A program made the position numbers and the translations under genes. Positions 52,654-61,130 of a stretch of DNA of 64,000 bases are shown one piece after another. Within the stretch, counting starts at the first letter, position 1. Each line of letters opens with the position of its first letter. The stretch spans positions 806,001 through 870,000 of the forward strand of contig NZ_JAGPNM010000001.1 of NCBI RefSeq assembly GCF_018831085.1, given 5' to 3'. This stretch comes from Rheinheimera oceanensis. Its GTDB lineage: Bacteria; Pseudomonadota; Gammaproteobacteria; Enterobacterales; Alteromonadaceae. A model generated the notes under the pieces. That model did not search any database. It saw only the letters and a program-made list of their open reading frames with translations, and was not told the origin of the DNA.

Positions 52654-53202
52654 TTATTCGCAGCCATATTGTGTCATCAAAGCGCTGAAATGTTTTTTCT
52701 CAGCGTCGGTCGTTGCAGCCGCCAGGCCTTGTTTTACCGTGTCACACACAGCAGAGTTACCTTGCTGCCCTTTGCCTTTCTGAGTTGTTTTTGACGGTGA
52801 TGTCTCTGGCTCTTTCGTACTATCAGCATGTTGTGTCTGTTCAGTACCGGCTGATTGTGCGGCCTGTTCATTAGTACCTGCAGAGGCATCAGCCACGCTG
52901 CCGGCTCCGGCGCCTGAGGCACTGATCCGCCCGGCACCGCTGCTTATTGCTTCTGCCATACATTTTTCAGTTTGATTCAGATTGGCGGCAAAATCGGCGT
53001 CCATGCGCTCCAGTAGCTCGGCTTTGGTCAGCTCGCTGCCATCAATATCTTTAAAATCAATCAGTGAACAATCACCGTAAGAGGTCACGGCCCCGGTTGC
53101 AGGCTGCGGCGAAGTTTGCTGAGCACAAGCCGGAAGTGTTAATAACATTAATGAAAAGCTGAACAACCATGATCGGGCGCAGAAAATAGTTTCGCTGGAC
53201 AT
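52654..53202 (-). CDS. Secreted hypothetical protein, first gene of the envelope operon
   Basis: 182 residues with a signal peptide (about 1-27). The middle is low-complexity (Ala, Ser, Gly, Thr, Gln rich, about 80-145) and the ends carry four cysteines that could form disulfides (around CSLIDF, CMAEAIS, VCDTV and YGCE). AAGGAG precedes the ATG by 6-7 bp. It begins the tight operon that continues to 44894. Function unknown. The gap 53203-53419 shows AT-rich sequence suitable for a promoter but no box I can name. Confidence 0.75.
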   Translation of the reverse strand: MSSETIFCARSWLFSFSLMLLTLPACAQQTSPQPATGAVTSYGDCSLIDFKDIDGSELTKAELLERMDADFAANLNQTEKCMAEAISSGAGRISASGAGAGSVADASAGTNEQAAQSAGTEQTQHADSTKEPETSPSKTTQKGKGQQGNSAVCDTVKQGLAAATTDAEKKHFSALMTQYGCE

Positions 53203-53419
53203 TCTTTACTCCTTAACGGCCAGGCTGAATAGATTGCATAGCCGGTTACATTGCAGGCCAACAGACAAGCACACAGCACTGCAGTTCAACTAAGTAGATT
53301 TGCAGTATATTATGGCGGTTTTTACTTATTAACCAGCAAAATCAAGCCTAAGCTATTACATCTTTATAGATGTACCAGCTCTCAACTTGTTAATGCTGTA
53401 GTAGTGACTGCAAAAAACA

Positions 53420-53503
53420 CTATATGATGCGGTACAAATTTAAATACATTAGACCACCTTTAAAACCGCAGCCTATCATCCGGTTTAGTATATTCAGGTT
53501 CAT
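53420..53503 (-). pseudogene. Decayed duplicate of the 5' end of the gene at 53525
   Basis: A minus-strand ATG at 53503 reads MNLNILNRMIGCGFKGG, nearly the start of the neighbouring protein (MSLNIVNRIIGRGFKGG), and then runs into a stop after 27 codons at 53420. Identity is also plain at the nucleotide level. It is what remains of a second copy of the partner gene, as seen at effector/immunity loci with duplicated immunity genes. Confidence 0.8.
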
Positions 53504-53524
53504 TGCCCGGCTGCCACTTTCGCG

Positions 53525-54334
53525 TTAACCATGTTCCAGAATTACACCAGGTTTATCGCCCAGCCGGTCGGCTAAATGCAGCTGCATACTTTGCATAATT
53601 TTCTGCTCAGCCTTGCGCGCATCAGCCTGCCAATACTGCGAAAAGCCCAATTCATCATGGTAGCCAAAACGGATCTGCAAATAATGTTGGCTGGTAAGCG
53701 GGTAGCAATAATGTCTTGCAGGAATATCAAGCGGACTGCGCCGATGTAAGTATAATAACCAACGCTGGTTAGCTATTTCAGTAATGTCGAAATATTCCGG
53801 CATTAGCTTACCTTCCCTAACCATTAGCTCGTCTAATTCTTCTTCGGTGCGGTTACGCATTAATAGTGGCGGAGAGCGCAGTTCGTTACGCCGCTGCGTG
53901 TTCCACCCCCGTCCGGTTTCAGCATCATATTCTGGCGCATTATAGTAATCATCGTATTCCCAACCAATATAGTGGCCTAGTAATTCCAGATTATGCCGCT
54001 CTATTGCCTGGCCGGGTACTACCCGCTTTAGCCAGATATTCAGTGTTAAATAAGCCAGCGGATGGCCGCCAGTTTTAAGAAAAGGGCCGCCATACCAGTA
54101 GCTTTGCTGGTTAAGATATAAATAGGGCTGCCCCATATCCTTCCGTTCGCTTTTTTCAAACAAATCATTGGTTGAATATGGCCAGTGCACAGGGAAATTT
54201 TTGGCAGTAACCACCGGAATACTAAATTCCAACACATCCTGCTCCAGCTCTATGCGGTGCGGAATAAACTTAAGCGCATTGGGGCCACCTTTAAAGCCAC
54301 GGCCTATTATTCTGTTTACTATATTCAGGCTCAT
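53525..54334 (-). CDS. Hypothetical partner of the lipase-fold protein
   Basis: 269 residues, cytosolic, no known domain recognised. The N-terminus starts MSLNIVNRIIGRGFKGG and the middle is rich in Tyr, Trp and acidic residues (WEYDDYYNAPEYDAETGRGW). Its start lies 1 bp after the stop of the hydrolase-like gene, so they are made together. A decayed copy of its 5' end lies downstream. The layout suggests an immunity or accessory protein to the upstream gene; this is inference. Confidence 0.6.
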   Translation of the reverse strand: MSLNIVNRIIGRGFKGGPNALKFIPHRIELEQDVLEFSIPVVTAKNFPVHWPYSTNDLFEKSERKDMGQPYLYLNQQSYWYGGPFLKTGGHPLAYLTLNIWLKRVVPGQAIERHNLELLGHYIGWEYDDYYNAPEYDAETGRGWNTQRRNELRSPPLLMRNRTEEELDELMVREGKLMPEYFDITEIANQRWLLYLHRRSPLDIPARHYCYPLTSQHYLQIRFGYHDELGFSQYWQADARKAEQKIMQSMQLHLADRLGDKPGVILEHG

Positions 54335-54335
54335 T

Positions 54336-55574
54336 TTATCGCCCTGTAATACGGTTAATTAGCTGTTTGCTGCTGCGTTTTACCTTAGCCAGCCGCAGGT
54401 TATACACCTGCTTTACCATCGCCGCTTTTAAAGGGCGGCCGGTACTTTGTAATTGTTGCTGGTAGCTGCGTAACCCCAAATAAGGCAAGGTATGCGGGCT
54501 GGTTAATGGCGTACCGCCAATAACAGAGCAAAACGTACTAATACTACGTAATAAGCCACTGGGGCTTAAGTTATTGGCCCCGGCCACATTCGGCACAGCA
54601 TCAAACGGGTTAGCACGGTTTTTAATTATCTTTACCCCAACGGCCTGTGCAGCGTCACGTAATTTAACCATATTGGCACCACCGGCATGCACTACCACTT
54701 CGTGTTTATCCAACATAATGCCCTGTGCCCGGCATTGTTGCAAAGCACGGGTAAAAATTATCGCGCCCTGGCTGTGTACCAGCCACTGTGTGGTTTTACC
54801 CTGCGCCTGGCGCTGGCGCAGGGCACTGACTAAATGCTGGGCATTATGGCTGGGAGCTGCATCAGGTCTTTTATCCCATAAGCATTCAACAAAATCCTGC
54901 AAAATGCCTTCGGTCGGGTTATGCACCAGCGTGTAGTCAGGCATAGCAGCTTTAGGGTAAGCGACATCTAAATGCGCGCCCATTAACCAGGCGGCTTTTG
55001 TTACATCGTTAAGCATACCATTTACCGCAGCATAGTCTGTGGTGATTAAGCTTACCGGATCTTTAAGCTCCCAGGCTCCCTGCATAGCCAACAGGTCACC
55101 ATCTGCCTGAGCCACCCTGTAAGGCACCGCGCCAGGAGCCCTATTTACCTGATACAACATATTGCGCTCATTTTTAGGCGGCTGCTGTGGCCCTTTTAGC
55201 TGCATATCAAAATAAATTTCATGAATTAAAATATGCTGCGCAGCTTCACGCTGATAGCTAATTAAATAGTGGTATTGCTGAAACGGATAACGGCTTTTTG
55301 TTAAGCGCCGTGTGGCATCACGCCACCAGCCTGCACTGCCCTGCGGCTGGCTGTCATAACACAGTGCTGCAATTTCTTGCCATACCTGTTTAAAGTCAAA
55401 ATCGTTTAATACTTCCAGCATACCCAAAGCCTGATCGGTAAAACTAAGTCGGTGTTGCAATGGCAGAATACTGCCTTTACCTATACCGGCTGCTGCCAAC
55501 CGTTGTTGCAAAAGTTCAGCTTGCGCAAGTGGGTAGCGGGTTAGTGCCTGGCGGGTAATTTCCTGGTAACTCAT
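54336..55574 (-). CDS. Putative alpha/beta-hydrolase-fold protein, possible effector
   Basis: 412 residues from the ATG at 55574 (AGGA 8-9 bp upstream); a longer reading from 55637 is less likely. It carries a nucleophile elbow HSQG (267-270, QWLVHSQGAIIFTRAL; Ser268), as in type VI lipase effectors and other lipases. No signal peptide is seen. Two genes after it in the same operon give a coupled partner and a decayed partner copy. A role as a lipase-type toxin is the best guess; a non-toxic hydrolase is possible. No secretion genes are in the window. The 248-bp gap upstream is AT-rich with a weak hairpin. Confidence 0.55.
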   Translation of the reverse strand: MSYQEITRQALTRYPLAQAELLQQRLAAAGIGKGSILPLQHRLSFTDQALGMLEVLNDFDFKQVWQEIAALCYDSQPQGSAGWWRDATRRLTKSRYPFQQYHYLISYQREAAQHILIHEIYFDMQLKGPQQPPKNERNMLYQVNRAPGAVPYRVAQADGDLLAMQGAWELKDPVSLITTDYAAVNGMLNDVTKAAWLMGAHLDVAYPKAAMPDYTLVHNPTEGILQDFVECLWDKRPDAAPSHNAQHLVSALRQRQAQGKTTQWLVHSQGAIIFTRALQQCRAQGIMLDKHEVVVHAGGANMVKLRDAAQAVGVKIIKNRANPFDAVPNVAGANNLSPSGLLRSISTFCSVIGGTPLTSPHTLPYLGLRSYQQQLQSTGRPLKAAMVKQVYNLRLAKVKRSSKQLINRITGR

Positions 55575-55822
55575 AAGCAGCGTCCTTTGCACAGTGTAAA
55601 CACAATGCAAAATACCAAACCACCCACCTGAATACAAATAACAAACAAAATAAATAACAAAATTACATTAAATTCACTTAAAAATGTACTTTTGCTGTGA
55701 TAACAGAACGGCCATGCCTCAGAGGATGAATCTTACATCATGGTACTGCTTAATTAAGCGGGGGAAGCGGTTTTCTTTACCGCATTATTAAAATATAAAA
55801 AGTCTGCTACCAACCCGTGGAG

Positions 55823-56077
55823 TTATTGCAATAGGTCCTGCAGTTCGTATTCAAGATAATCGGCCAGGCCTGACCAGTCACGGTTTTGCTGGCATTGCAG
55901 CACGGCCGTTAATAGCTGGTGTAACTGAGCGATCTGTTGTGGTGTAGCACCGGCAAACAACGTAACAAGTTGCCCGGCAAGGGTTGCCAGCTCAAGAGCA
56001 GGCTGTGTGGTGATACCCAGCCGGAACTGCAGCGCCAGCGCTTTGGCGTGCTGCCTGTATTGCTCCACAGTACCCAT
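55823..56077 (-). CDS. Small helical protein coupled to Maf
   Basis: 84 residues, all helical, with Gln/Leu-rich segments; no domain recognised. Its ATG overlaps the maf stop (TAATG). By position it may be a chaperone or helper for flagellin modification. It ends the flg transcription unit. Confidence 0.6.
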   Translation of the reverse strand: MGTVEQYRQHAKALALQFRLGITTQPALELATLAGQLVTLFAGATPQQIAQLHQLLTAVLQCQQNRDWSGLADYLEYELQDLLQ

Positions 56078-57384
56078 TAGCTTGCCAGCTCCGTATGGTA
56101 TTGTGTACCGGCAATAACCGCACCGGCTTTAGAGGTATTAACAAAGCTGACAGCAGGTTGCTTGCTGATATAACGCTCTAAGCCGGTAAGGTAAGTAAGC
56201 AGGTTACGTAAGGTGGGCACTTTTTCGCCAAAACCATTAATAACCTGTTCGGTAGCAGCCTGGTACCCCGGCCCTAAAGCACCGTTTTGCCAGCTGGCAT
56301 GGGTTTTATTGTGGCTAAAGGCAAAGTCGGCGCCAAACAACAGCACACGCTTTGCGCCCATTTTTACAGCCAGATCAACGGCGGGGTGTATTACACTGCC
56401 ATGGCTGAATAACACCGCGGCAGCTAATTGTTTACGCACCGGATTGAACACGGCACTGTCACTTAGGGCAATATAACGTGTACCGGGGAAATGCTGTAAC
56501 AATTCGGGGTTAGCCAGCGGAAAATACACCAAACTGCTGGCAGCGGTTAAGCTGCTGCAGGGCAAATGCTTTAATGTAATTTTATGGTCACGGCTAACAA
56601 TAATATCCGGTCTGATATCCTGTGCTAACAAGGCTTTTACTGCGGTGTCAACGCAGATCAGTAAAGGTGCATTAGCCTGCTGCTGCGCTTGCCTGATAAA
56701 GCCGTAATGTTGTTCCAGCGAAGGTCCGGCCCCTATCACATAAACGTCCTTATCTGCCGCTAAAGAGTTAAATAACACCTGTACCTGTTGGTCTTGCTGC
56801 CAGAAAGGCTGGTTTTGCTGCAGGCGCGGTAAAAACGTGCTGACATCCTGCCGCAAGCGCTGCGCGGCGTAACCGGCTTCGAGCTCGCTGTACAAGCGAT
56901 CACGGGTTTTCATATTGTCATCGCTGGCCAACACTAATTCAGACGGCAGCACGGCAAATGGCAGCTGAATATCACTCTGGCTGGCAGCCAGCTGTAAGCT
57001 TACCCGGCTATCACTGAGCCAGTGCCGTTGATCAAGCAATTGCAGCACCAGCGCAAAAATATACTCATTTAAAATACAAACACTTAACTGCTGCAGGCGC
57101 TCACGGCTGAGCAACTGTTGCTGCATATCGCCAAGGCCGGTGCCGTACAATGTAATATGTGGGTAATGTTGCGGCAATTTACTGATTTGCTGCAAGGCTT
57201 CCTGCTGCCGGTTATGCCGGCTGGTTAGCTGAATACCGTTAATCAGCAGGGTGTTGTCCTGCCCTTCTATCAGCTGCACTGCCGGGCGGTGTTTTTCAGC
57301 GGCAGCCTGCTGTAACACGTCAGCCAGTGTGGGCCAGCGGCTGGCAATTACGCGCATATTTTGCGCAAAACAGTCGTTAATCAT
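56077..57384 (-). CDS. Maf-type flagellin modification protein (DUF115)
   Basis: 435 residues from the ATG at 57384, right after the previous stop. The DUF115/MAF_flag10 core is visible (about 205-375): VYVIGAGPSLEQHY, LLICVDTAVKALL, RPDIIVSRDH and LLFGADFAF. Motility accessory factors of this family add nonulosonic acids (pseudaminic or legionaminic acid) to flagellin Ser/Thr. The neighbouring unit encodes flagellin, so modification of LafA is likely. Sugar-synthesis genes are not in the window. Confidence 0.87.
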   Translation of the reverse strand: MINDCFAQNMRVIASRWPTLADVLQQAAAEKHRPAVQLIEGQDNTLLINGIQLTSRHNRQQEALQQISKLPQHYPHITLYGTGLGDMQQQLLSRERLQQLSVCILNEYIFALVLQLLDQRHWLSDSRVSLQLAASQSDIQLPFAVLPSELVLASDDNMKTRDRLYSELEAGYAAQRLRQDVSTFLPRLQQNQPFWQQDQQVQVLFNSLAADKDVYVIGAGPSLEQHYGFIRQAQQQANAPLLICVDTAVKALLAQDIRPDIIVSRDHKITLKHLPCSSLTAASSLVYFPLANPELLQHFPGTRYIALSDSAVFNPVRKQLAAAVLFSHGSVIHPAVDLAVKMGAKRVLLFGADFAFSHNKTHASWQNGALGPGYQAATEQVINGFGEKVPTLRNLLTYLTGLERYISKQPAVSFVNTSKAGAVIAGTQYHTELAS

Positions 57385-57391
57385 TACTCTG

Positions 57392-58414
57392 TCAACCCAA
57401 ACCAAACTCAACCAGGCTACGGGTAATATTGGCTTGCGACATGACCACAGACACCGCACTTTTACTGCCACCTTGCATTGCAATACGCAGTTGCTGGCTA
57501 AGCGCATTAAGTTCAGTGTTATCGTTCTGGCTTTGCGAAATCGCCACCAGTTGCGCCTGCAATGCGGCACGCTGTGCCTGCACTTTACCCAGCGCGTCTT
57601 TTAATTGCTGCTGCGCCAGCTGAATTTGCTGGCTATAGGCCTGCACATTGTCGGCTGTTGCCGCAGCTTTACCCAACTGAGCCAGTGTGCTGTCAGCAGC
57701 CTGTAGCTTTACACTTACCGGGTTACCTGCGGCAACACGCACGCCCTGGCCACTGATGAGCCAGGGTTCCTGCAACTTACGGGCATCGCGCGCTTCGGCA
57801 GAGAAATACAGTTGCTGATTATCGCTGCTAACACTGATTTGCTGTTGGGCAAAGGCTTGCTGCACGGTGTGCAGATTTTGCTCTGCGCTTTGGCCTGCCG
57901 GTAAACTGATACTGACAGCACTACCGCTGCGGCCCAGTAAAATACTAACCTGCTCGTTTTGGCGCCGCTCAGACAATAAATCGATATTGCTGCCCAGGCT
58001 GGCTTTTAGCGGTGCCGGTTGCATACTGGCCGGAGTGAGATCAGCATTGAGGCCAGAACTGCTGTGTGCCAGTTTTTGTTCCAGTTGCGCTAACTGCTGC
58101 TGTGCCTGCTGTTGCTGTTGCGCTGATAACTTGCTGTTACCCGGCGCATTCAGCTGCCGGCGCAGGTTTTCCAGCGCCTGATATGCCTGGCGGATATTGC
58201 GTTCGGTTTGATCTGTCTGGCTAAGCTGTTTACTGACATCTGCTGCCAGTGCCCATTTGCTTAATACCTGTATTTGCCGCGACTGCCGGGATACCGGCAC
58301 AGTGCGGCCAGTATCGTCAGCACGTACAGCTTTGATCACAGCAGCCCTATCCGCCGCATTTAACGGCGTTAGCGCACTGTTACTGACCTTATCAACCGCA
58401 CCGGATAGCTGCAT
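57392..58414 (-). CDS. Hypothetical flagellar-cluster protein
   Basis: 340 residues, no signal peptide. It has two Gln-rich coiled coils (about 60-125 and 245-310) with a small beta region between (about 150-240, with QVSILLGRSGSAVSISL). The C-terminus SVVMSQANITRSLVEFGLG loosely recalls the ends of flagellins and hook-associated proteins. It lies between flgL (13-bp gap) and maf (7-bp gap), so a filament-associated or export-related role is likely. No homologue recognised. Confidence 0.65.
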   Translation of the reverse strand: MQLSGAVDKVSNSALTPLNAADRAAVIKAVRADDTGRTVPVSRQSRQIQVLSKWALAADVSKQLSQTDQTERNIRQAYQALENLRRQLNAPGNSKLSAQQQQQAQQQLAQLEQKLAHSSSGLNADLTPASMQPAPLKASLGSNIDLLSERRQNEQVSILLGRSGSAVSISLPAGQSAEQNLHTVQQAFAQQQISVSSDNQQLYFSAEARDARKLQEPWLISGQGVRVAAGNPVSVKLQAADSTLAQLGKAAATADNVQAYSQQIQLAQQQLKDALGKVQAQRAALQAQLVAISQSQNDNTELNALSQQLRIAMQGGSKSAVSVVMSQANITRSLVEFGLG

Positions 58415-58427
58415 AGCTGTACCTTAT

Positions 58428-59330
58428 TTAAACATAGGAAAACAAGGTAAGCCGCGAGACACTGGAATACACTTTCAGCGACGACTCATAAGACGCCATG
58501 GCCTGATTCATTTTAACGTAGGCTTCAGGGTAATCCACTTCTTTAATGTCATCACGCAGTGTTTCGGTAAAGAGTGCTATATCCTCATTGCCCAGTGCCA
58601 TTTCCTCCAGCGAGGCTAAAGTACCACCAATGCGGGTGATCTCACCACTTACTGTAGCCAGAAAACTACTGATATGGCCCAGCATATCGCGTGACTCGTC
58701 ACCCACACCGCCTGCCGGCGCGGTGCTGATCAAATCCAGATAGGTTTGCATTTCATTTAAGAAATTCACGCCCGGATCCAGCGCGCTGCCAACAATATTG
58801 CCCGGCACACTGGAATTATCTGACACAGCAATCTGCCGTACACGGTTGTCGCCATTGTACTGATATACCCCGGCGCCATCGCGCTCAAACGGTTTAACGT
58901 CGGTTAAGCTGCCTGAAAAATAATAATTGCCGTTGCCGTCTTTGGCGTTAAGTAAATCAACTATACCCGGCATTAATACTGCCAGTTCCTGGCTAAATGC
59001 TTCCAGCTCGGCCTGGCCCATAGTGCCATCGGCGGCCGTAGTGACAATTTCCTGAATTGAATACAGCGTATTGACAATACTGCTTAACTGCGTTTCCTGC
59101 TGCCCCAGATTAAAATGCACAGCGTTCATATTCGATTTGTACTGATCCAGTTTAGTCAGCTCGCTGTTTAACGTTAACAGCATCACTGAGCCTAATGGGT
59201 CATCTGACGGATTTTGGATCCGTTGGTTAGTTGCAAGCTGGGTAGATAACTTGCTGTACTCAGCAGTAGACTGCTGAATATTGCGGATAGTGGTTAGGTG
59301 ATACTGATTGCTGCTAACGCGCATAGCCAC
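58428..59330 (-). CDS. flgL: Hook-filament junction protein FlgL
   Basis: 300 residues. The flagellin-like N-terminus (STAEYSKLSTQLATNQRIQ, then the SDDPLGSVMLL segment) and C-terminal helix (ASYESSLKVYSSVSRLTLFSYV) are typical. It forms the junction between hook and filament with FlgK. It directly follows flgK. Confidence 0.95.
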   Translation of the reverse strand: MAMRVSSNQYHLTTIRNIQQSTAEYSKLSTQLATNQRIQNPSDDPLGSVMLLTLNSELTKLDQYKSNMNAVHFNLGQQETQLSSIVNTLYSIQEIVTTAADGTMGQAELEAFSQELAVLMPGIVDLLNAKDGNGNYYFSGSLTDVKPFERDGAGVYQYNGDNRVRQIAVSDNSSVPGNIVGSALDPGVNFLNEMQTYLDLISTAPAGGVGDESRDMLGHISSFLATVSGEITRIGGTLASLEEMALGNEDIALFTETLRDDIKEVDYPEAYVKMNQAMASYESSLKVYSSVSRLTLFSYV

Positions 59331-59334
59331 GGCC

Positions 59335-60657
59335 TCAGAAGATATTAATCAGGGTTTTAAACAATTGATCCGCTGTGCTGATCACCCGGGCATTAGCGTC
59401 ATATAGCTGCTGGTAATACATCAGGTTAGCGGCTTCTTCGTCCAGATTTACGCCACTCACGCTGTCACGCGCGGCCACGGCATTGTTGTTCAGCACCTGG
59501 GCAGTTTTCACACTGCTTTGCACCTGCTTGCTTTGAATAGCCAGATCGCCGATTAACGTATCATAGCCTGCTGTGCCGCCATTTAATGACGCCACCAGAT
59601 TAGCAATGTTGCCATTGTCGCCGCGGCCACCGGCCGGATTGCCGAAACCGTCGTTGCCAATAAAGGCCAGGCCATCCGGTTGCAAGTCAGGGTTCACACT
59701 AATAGTGCCCAGTACATCAGCCGGGTTGTACAAGAACAACGGTTCGCCCGGCTGGCCGTTTAAATCGAAGCCTTGTGACAGCGCAGTGTTTACTGAATCA
59801 GCAATATTAGTAACTATTTGCTCCAGCTGCAGTTTACTCGGTTGCAGCACGTTTACATCGACATTGAGTAAACCGCCGATACGGCCACCGACAAACTCGT
59901 TCAGGCCGAAGTTCTGGCCGTTAAAGCTAACATTAACCGCAGTGCCATTTACGCTGACTACCGAAGCTTTAGAGCCAACCACCAGTGGTGCGCCGTTTTT
60001 ACTGCTGATATTAATATTGCCATCGCCCGGATCGACAATATCTACACCCATATAACCAGACAGTTCGGTTATTAGCACTTCGCGGGCGTCAGCCAGCTCT
60101 GCGATAGGCTGGCCCAGCGCCTGCGCTTTGCTTATTTTGCTGTTTAGCTCAGCAACCTGTTGTAACAACGAACTGCTGTTATCTGCCAGGTTGCTTAATT
60201 CTTTGCCAAGTTTGTCTTGCTGATCTGACAAGGCACCATTAATTTGCGACAGGTCCTGTACCAGTGCCTGTGCAGCAGACAATACCTGCTGACGGTAAGC
60301 GCTTGAGTCGGGGGCTGACATTGCGGCATTAAAAGCCGCACTGATACCGGCAACAGCGTCATTCAGGTTCAGCGATTCAGTGCCGAGTATTTGTTCCAGA
60401 TACCCCAGATAGCTTTGAAAACCTTCGTAATAGCTTAAATCTGAACTGGTGCGCCAGATATCGTCATTAAGAAAATCATTAACGATGCGATCAACCTTAG
60501 TCACCTTAACGCCGTTTAAGCCACCGGCAGCGGTTTCCAGATATACCGTTTGGCGGCTATAGCCCTTTACGGCAGCATTGGCCACGTTCTGGCCTACCAC
60601 GTTTAGTGCATTGTTAGCCGCGTTAAGGCCAGACACACCGTTTAAAAGCATACTCAT
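59335..60657 (-). CDS. flgK: Hook-filament junction protein FlgK
   Basis: 440 residues from the ATG at 60657, which overlaps the flgJ stop (ATGA). SGLNAANNALNVVGQNVANAAVKGYSRQ is the diagnostic N-terminus, and the C-terminus ends in the DEEAANLMYYQQLYDANARVI type helix. Shorter than the E. coli protein (547) because the variable middle is reduced. Confidence 0.96.
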   Translation of the reverse strand: MSMLLNGVSGLNAANNALNVVGQNVANAAVKGYSRQTVYLETAAGGLNGVKVTKVDRIVNDFLNDDIWRTSSDLSYYEGFQSYLGYLEQILGTESLNLNDAVAGISAAFNAAMSAPDSSAYRQQVLSAAQALVQDLSQINGALSDQQDKLGKELSNLADNSSSLLQQVAELNSKISKAQALGQPIAELADAREVLITELSGYMGVDIVDPGDGNINISSKNGAPLVVGSKASVVSVNGTAVNVSFNGQNFGLNEFVGGRIGGLLNVDVNVLQPSKLQLEQIVTNIADSVNTALSQGFDLNGQPGEPLFLYNPADVLGTISVNPDLQPDGLAFIGNDGFGNPAGGRGDNGNIANLVASLNGGTAGYDTLIGDLAIQSKQVQSSVKTAQVLNNNAVAARDSVSGVNLDEEAANLMYYQQLYDANARVISTADQLFKTLINIF

Positions 60658-61130
60658 AAGCTGGGTTTCCCGCCGCTGTCGGCCTGCCATAATGGCTGGC
60701 TAAATCCGCTGTTACTGTATTCCGGCGCAACCAGACTCAGCGCCGCCTTATCAGGTAAAGCGACGGCTTCGGCCAGTTGCTTAAATTTATTTTCGGTTTG
60801 CGCCAGACCATCGCCTAACTGCCGCACTATGGCTTCAGCTAAACCGAGCTGCTGCCTGGAAGCCAGGTTTTGTGCCAGCTGAGCATCGTGCATATCACGG
60901 AATGTTTGTGCCTCACTGCTGCCAAACAGGCCATTGTCACCGGCAATAGCATCGGTGCCGGCATGCATGTTTTTTAGTACCAGCTGCAAAAATATCGCTT
61001 CAAACTGTTCTGCCGCTTTAGTCAGCCGGGCGGCAGGATCCTGGTTGCTATCTATGCCTGCGGCAGCGCGTGGGTCTATCGCCAGCCCTTCGCCAGGTAA
61101 AGCGTAACCGGTTAACGAGGTTATATTCAT
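60654..61130 (-). CDS. flgJ: FlgJ rod-binding protein without muramidase domain
   Basis: 158 residues. The rod-binding domain (about 30-125) has AAEQFEAIFLQLVLKNM and GLFGSSEAQTFRDMHDAQLAQNLA. The C-terminal peptidoglycan hydrolase domain found in E. coli FlgJ (about 313 residues) is absent. A separate enzyme must therefore open the wall for this rod. It overlaps flgK and abuts flgI. Confidence 0.93.
   Translation of the reverse strand: MNITSLTGYALPGEGLAIDPRAAAGIDSNQDPAARLTKAAEQFEAIFLQLVLKNMHAGTDAIAGDNGLFGSSEAQTFRDMHDAQLAQNLASRQQLGLAEAIVRQLGDGLAQTENKFKQLAEAVALPDKAALSLVAPEYSNSGFSQPLWQADSGGKPSL

Noticed and set aside
44894..53202. Zorya anti-phage system
   Set aside because: ExbB-like channel logic is similar to ZorA, but there is no OmpA-domain ZorB and no ZorC, ZorD or ZorE-type helicase or nuclease.
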